Positions 23,463 to 25,375 of a stretch of 25,375 bases of DNA are shown here, piece after piece (within the stretch, counting starts at the first letter, position 1; the number at the start of each line of letters is the position of its first letter). This DNA is from JBHELG01 sp046263195 (GTDB taxonomy: Bacteria; Actinomycetota; Nitriliruptoria; Nitriliruptorales; JAHWKO01): positions 1 through 25,375 of the forward strand of contig JBHELG010000079.1 in NCBI GenBank assembly GCA_046263195.1. Direction: 5' to 3'. The notes beneath the pieces were generated by a model, which saw only the letters and a program-made list of their open reading frames with translations, had not been told where the DNA came from and did not search any database. The position numbers and the translations under genes are program-made.

Positions 23463-23633
23463 GGCATTCCCATCCCCTTCGACCACCCAGGGGGCCACCA
23501 TGGGGGGCAGGATGCGGACAGGCCATCCGAGCGAGAGCAAAGTGCGCAGTGGGTACGACGCAGGTCCTACGGACCCTGCCCGTCACATCCCGCCCAGCCC
23601 GGGCCCTACGGGCCCTGCCCGGCAGGACGACAC
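23463..23633. other. Intergenic spacer
   Basis: The 171-bp gap before the cDPG synthetase gene is GC-rich and non-coding by codon use. It holds the two hairpins described separately at 23563-23621. No promoter is clear. Confidence 0.4.
23563..23621. repeat. Two covarying hairpin repeats before the cDPG synthetase
   Basis: The element GGxCCTACGGxCCCTGCCCG occurs at 23563-23582 and 23602-23621. Copy 1 forms GGTCC-TAC-GGACC; copy 2 forms GGGCCC-TAC-GGGCCC. The two differences in the stem are compensatory (T-A becomes C-G), so the hairpin is kept. It is likely a structured repeat or a paired RNA element upstream of the synthetase. Confidence 0.7.
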
Positions 23634-25007
23634 GTGACGAGCACGCGGCGTGCGGTCGTCCTCGTCGACGCCGAACATCACCCACCCGTGATACGCCGCG
23701 CACTCGCCGAGATGGCGGAATCTGGGACGGTCGCGGAGCTCGCGCTCGTTGTCGGCGGCTCGGAGAAGGTCACTACACCCGGCGAGGCGCCTGATCTCGA
23801 GATCCCGACGCGATGGCCCACTCGCCTCGACGACGAGTTGACCGACGCGGCGGGCGCTCTCCAACCCGACGTGATCGTCGACCTCTCCGGCTCGCCAGCG
23901 CTCTCGGAGCAGCGGCGATTGCAGTTGGTCGCCGTCGCGCTCGCGGCTGGCTGCGCGTACGAGGCCCCCGGCGTGCGCTACGAGGCCCCACTCCCCTCAC
24001 TGAGTAGCCGCCCCACGGTATCCATCGTCGCCATCGGCAAGCGGGCGGGGAAAACGGCGCTCAGCGGGGCCCTCGTTCGGCATGGCCAGGGTCGGGGCCG
24101 CAAGCCAGTCGTGGTCGCCATGGGGCGAGGGGGTCCGAGCTCACCTGTCGTACTCCCCTCGAGCGAGCAGATCGACCTCGCCCGCCTGCTCGAGGTCGCA
24201 GACGCAGGTGGTCATGCCGCGAGCGACTTCTACGAGGACGCGGTCATGACCGGTGCGCCCACGGTCGGTTGCTGGCGGGCAGGCGACGGCCCAGCCGGAG
24301 CCCTCGGCCCCTCGAACCTCTCGGCGGCTATCGCCGCAGCTGAGGAGCTCGCCGGTGACCTGACCATCCTCGAGGGCTCGGGTGCCGCCATCCCTGCCTG
24401 CCGTGCCGACGCCGTGCTGCTCGTCGTGCCCGCCACCGCGGACCCGGCCGCTCTCGGCCTGGGAGTGCCGCTGCGGTTTCTGCTCGCGGATCTGGTCGTG
24501 CTCACCCTGTGCCATGCGGTCGGCGTGGACGAGGTGGCTGCCGTGCTCGGGGCCGTCCGCCGGCTCCTCCCCCGCCGGGACCTCCCCATCGTGCTCACCA
24601 GCTTCCGACCTTATCCCCTCGAACCGATCTCAGGACGCGAGGTCTTCTTCGCTACAACGGCCGAGCGAAGGGCCGGGCCCCGACTTGTCCGTGAGCTGGA
24701 AGAGCGATGGGGGGCCCGAGTCGTGGCCGTCAGCCATGAGCTCGCGAACAGGCCGGCCTTGGCGGAGGATCTCCGACGGGCCCCGCCCCACGACGTCGTC
24801 GTCACCGAACTGAAAGCCGCGGCGGTGGACCTCCTGGCACGAGCGGCGATCAACGCGGGCAAGGAGGTCGTGTTCTGCGATTACCTGCCGGAGGTCGTGC
24901 CCCCACCGCCCGGACTCCCACCAGCGGGTCTCGAACTCGATCTCGCCACCGCCTTCGACGGGTTGCTCGACCTGGCCGACCAGCGTCACGCGGCCAGACA
25001 GGCGTAA
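23634..25007 (+). CDS. cpgS: Cyclic 2,3-diphosphoglycerate synthetase-like protein
   Basis: This 457-residue protein matches the family that cyclises 2,3-bisphosphoglycerate with ATP to the compatible solute cDPG of thermophilic methanogens. It opens with VVLVDAEHHPPVIRRAL. A P-loop-like IGKRAGKTALSGAL lies at about 132-146, then VVAMGRGGPSSPVV and VMTGAPTVGCWRAGDG, and the end is typical (KEVVFCDYLPEVV). Length is close to the archaeal enzyme (about 460). It starts at GTG 23634. Some bacterial homologues exist; whether cDPG is made here, or a related cyclic phosphate, cannot be told. The gene symbol is used by analogy. Confidence 0.82.
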   Translation: MTSTRRAVVLVDAEHHPPVIRRALAEMAESGTVAELALVVGGSEKVTTPGEAPDLEIPTRWPTRLDDELTDAAGALQPDVIVDLSGSPALSEQRRLQLVAVALAAGCAYEAPGVRYEAPLPSLSSRPTVSIVAIGKRAGKTALSGALVRHGQGRGRKPVVVAMGRGGPSSPVVLPSSEQIDLARLLEVADAGGHAASDFYEDAVMTGAPTVGCWRAGDGPAGALGPSNLSAAIAAAEELAGDLTILEGSGAAIPACRADAVLLVVPATADPAALGLGVPLRFLLADLVVLTLCHAVGVDEVAAVLGAVRRLLPRRDLPIVLTSFRPYPLEPISGREVFFATTAERRAGPRLVRELEERWGARVVAVSHELANRPALAEDLRRAPPHDVVVTELKAAAVDLLARAAINAGKEVVFCDYLPEVVPPPPGLPPAGLELDLATAFDGLLDLADQRHAARQA

Positions 25008-25346
25008 CTAGCCCCCTCCCGCCGGCCGTTGGGAGGGTCTGACTTCGGGGGAGAGGTCGTAGTAGCGGTCTTGGGCCTGAACCGGCCTCTGGCCTCCGGT
25101 CCGCGCCGGGAGAGACTGAATCTTGGGGGTGAGGTCGTAGTAGCGGTCTTGGGCCTGAACCGGCCTCTGGCCTCCGGTCCGCGCCGGGAGAGACTGAATC
25201 TTGGGGGTGAGGTCGTAGTAGCGGTCTTGGGCCTGGTCAGATCGAGATGTGGTTGGTCGCCAGGAAGTCCTTCGTGACGTGGAAAGCTTCGCGCAGCTTC
25301 GCCCGCGACGCCCTCGTGCGCACCGCCGACAGCTCTCTCCGCCCAT
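25008..25346 (-). CDS. Open frame through the 78-bp repeats (26-residue repeat protein, doubtful)
   Basis: This frame ends at a TAG at 25008 and runs through the tandem repeats, giving a 26-residue unit (contains QAQDRYYDLTPKIQSLPART) twice and a partial third, then a Pro/Gly-rich end. Codon third positions in the repeat are mostly G or C in this frame, which favours it over the others. However, the first third of the frame is only the shadow of the small basic protein at 25237-25371, and no clear ribosome site is seen. It may be translated by re-initiation or by frameshift from that gene (the stop is 1 bp out of phase), or not at all. Confidence 0.3.
   Translation of the reverse strand: MGGESCRRCARGRRGRSCAKLSTSRRTSWRPTTSRSDQAQDRYYDLTPKIQSLPARTGGQRPVQAQDRYYDLTPKIQSLPARTGGQRPVQAQDRYYDLSPEVRPSQRPAGGG
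25053..25235. repeat. 78-bp tandem repeat, two full copies and a partial third
   Basis: The 27-bp block beginning GAGGTCGTAGTAG starts at 25053, 25131 and 25209, exactly 78 bp apart. The 51 bp between blocks is also identical, so this is a perfect direct tandem repeat with a 26-codon period and not a CRISPR array. Perfect identity suggests recent expansion or constant conversion. It sits between the convergent cDPG synthetase and the small basic protein. Confidence 0.95.
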
Positions 25347-25371
25347 CGGGGTAATGCAGGAACACCTTCAT
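25237..25371 (-). CDS. Small basic protein of 44 residues
   Basis: The ATG at 25371 gives 44 residues beginning MKVFLHYPDGRRELS and ending FLATNHISI before a TGA. It is basic and has no signal or membrane segment. The frame is open to the window edge, so a longer upstream start is possible. I do not recognise the family. The 78-bp repeats start 1 bp after its stop. Confidence 0.5.
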   Translation of the reverse strand: MKVFLHYPDGRRELSAVRTRASRAKLREAFHVTKDFLATNHISI

Positions 25372-25375
25372 GGTC

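Noticed and set aside
25053..25235. CRISPR-like array
   Set aside because: The sequences between the 27-bp blocks are identical, so it is a simple tandem repeat; no cas gene is present.
25029..25277. Plus-strand frame through the 78-bp repeats
   Set aside because: Open because the repeat has no stops in that phase; no ribosome site, and GC3 does not favour it over the minus-strand frame.

Overview
This is about 25.4 kb of GC-rich DNA (coding third positions mostly G or C), with frequent GTG/TTG starts and tightly packed genes. It looks like an actinobacterial (Actinomycetota) chromosome. The gene families support that: NarL-type sensor kinases, AAAC-type lipoprotein signals, an AdhA-like dehydrogenase, a LigD-type phosphoesterase and lasso-type RiPP genes. 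A cyclic 2,3-diphosphoglycerate synthetase is less usual and hints at a deep-branching lineage. No rRNA, tRNA, insertion sequence or CRISPR array was seen.

Region 1 (1-7035) is a signalling block. A frameshifted membrane kinase (cut by the window edge), an intact NarL-type histidine kinase and a two-domain cupredoxin lipoprotein lie in one minus-strand unit. Diverging from it is a response regulator fused to a class III nucleotide cyclase. A stand-alone receiver and a NarL-type response regulator follow on the minus strand.

Region 2 (7064-15696) is metabolic and housekeeping: a zinc alcohol dehydrogenase coupled to a large secreted subtilase, a duplicated zinc-ribbon protein, a decayed DMT transporter, a LigD-like phosphoesterase with a catalytically dead ligase domain, a DUF985 cupin, a YceI protein and a divergent MarR regulator.

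Region 3 (15716-21426) is the most interesting part: a lasso-peptide-like RiPP cluster. It has two small precursors with the YxxPxIxxxGxxxxxT leader, an ABC-2 exporter, a PqqD-type leader-binding protein (B1), an HprK-like kinase, a transglutaminase-like leader peptidase (B2) and an NTP_transf_5 nucleotidyltransferase. The asparagine-synthetase-like cyclase (C), which defines lasso biosynthesis, is absent, and unrelated genes bound the cluster on both sides. Both precursors end in Pro-Ser, which suits a C-terminal-Ser kinase. The cluster may make a linear phosphorylated (or further decorated) peptide, or use a cyclase encoded elsewhere. A strong hairpin separates the precursors from the downstream genes, like an attenuator.

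Region 4 (21432-25375) holds an uncharacterised 417-residue protein, an AlkB-like dioxygenase, a pair of covarying hairpins, the cyclic 2,3-diphosphoglycerate synthetase, and at the edge a three-copy 78-bp tandem repeat beside a small basic protein.
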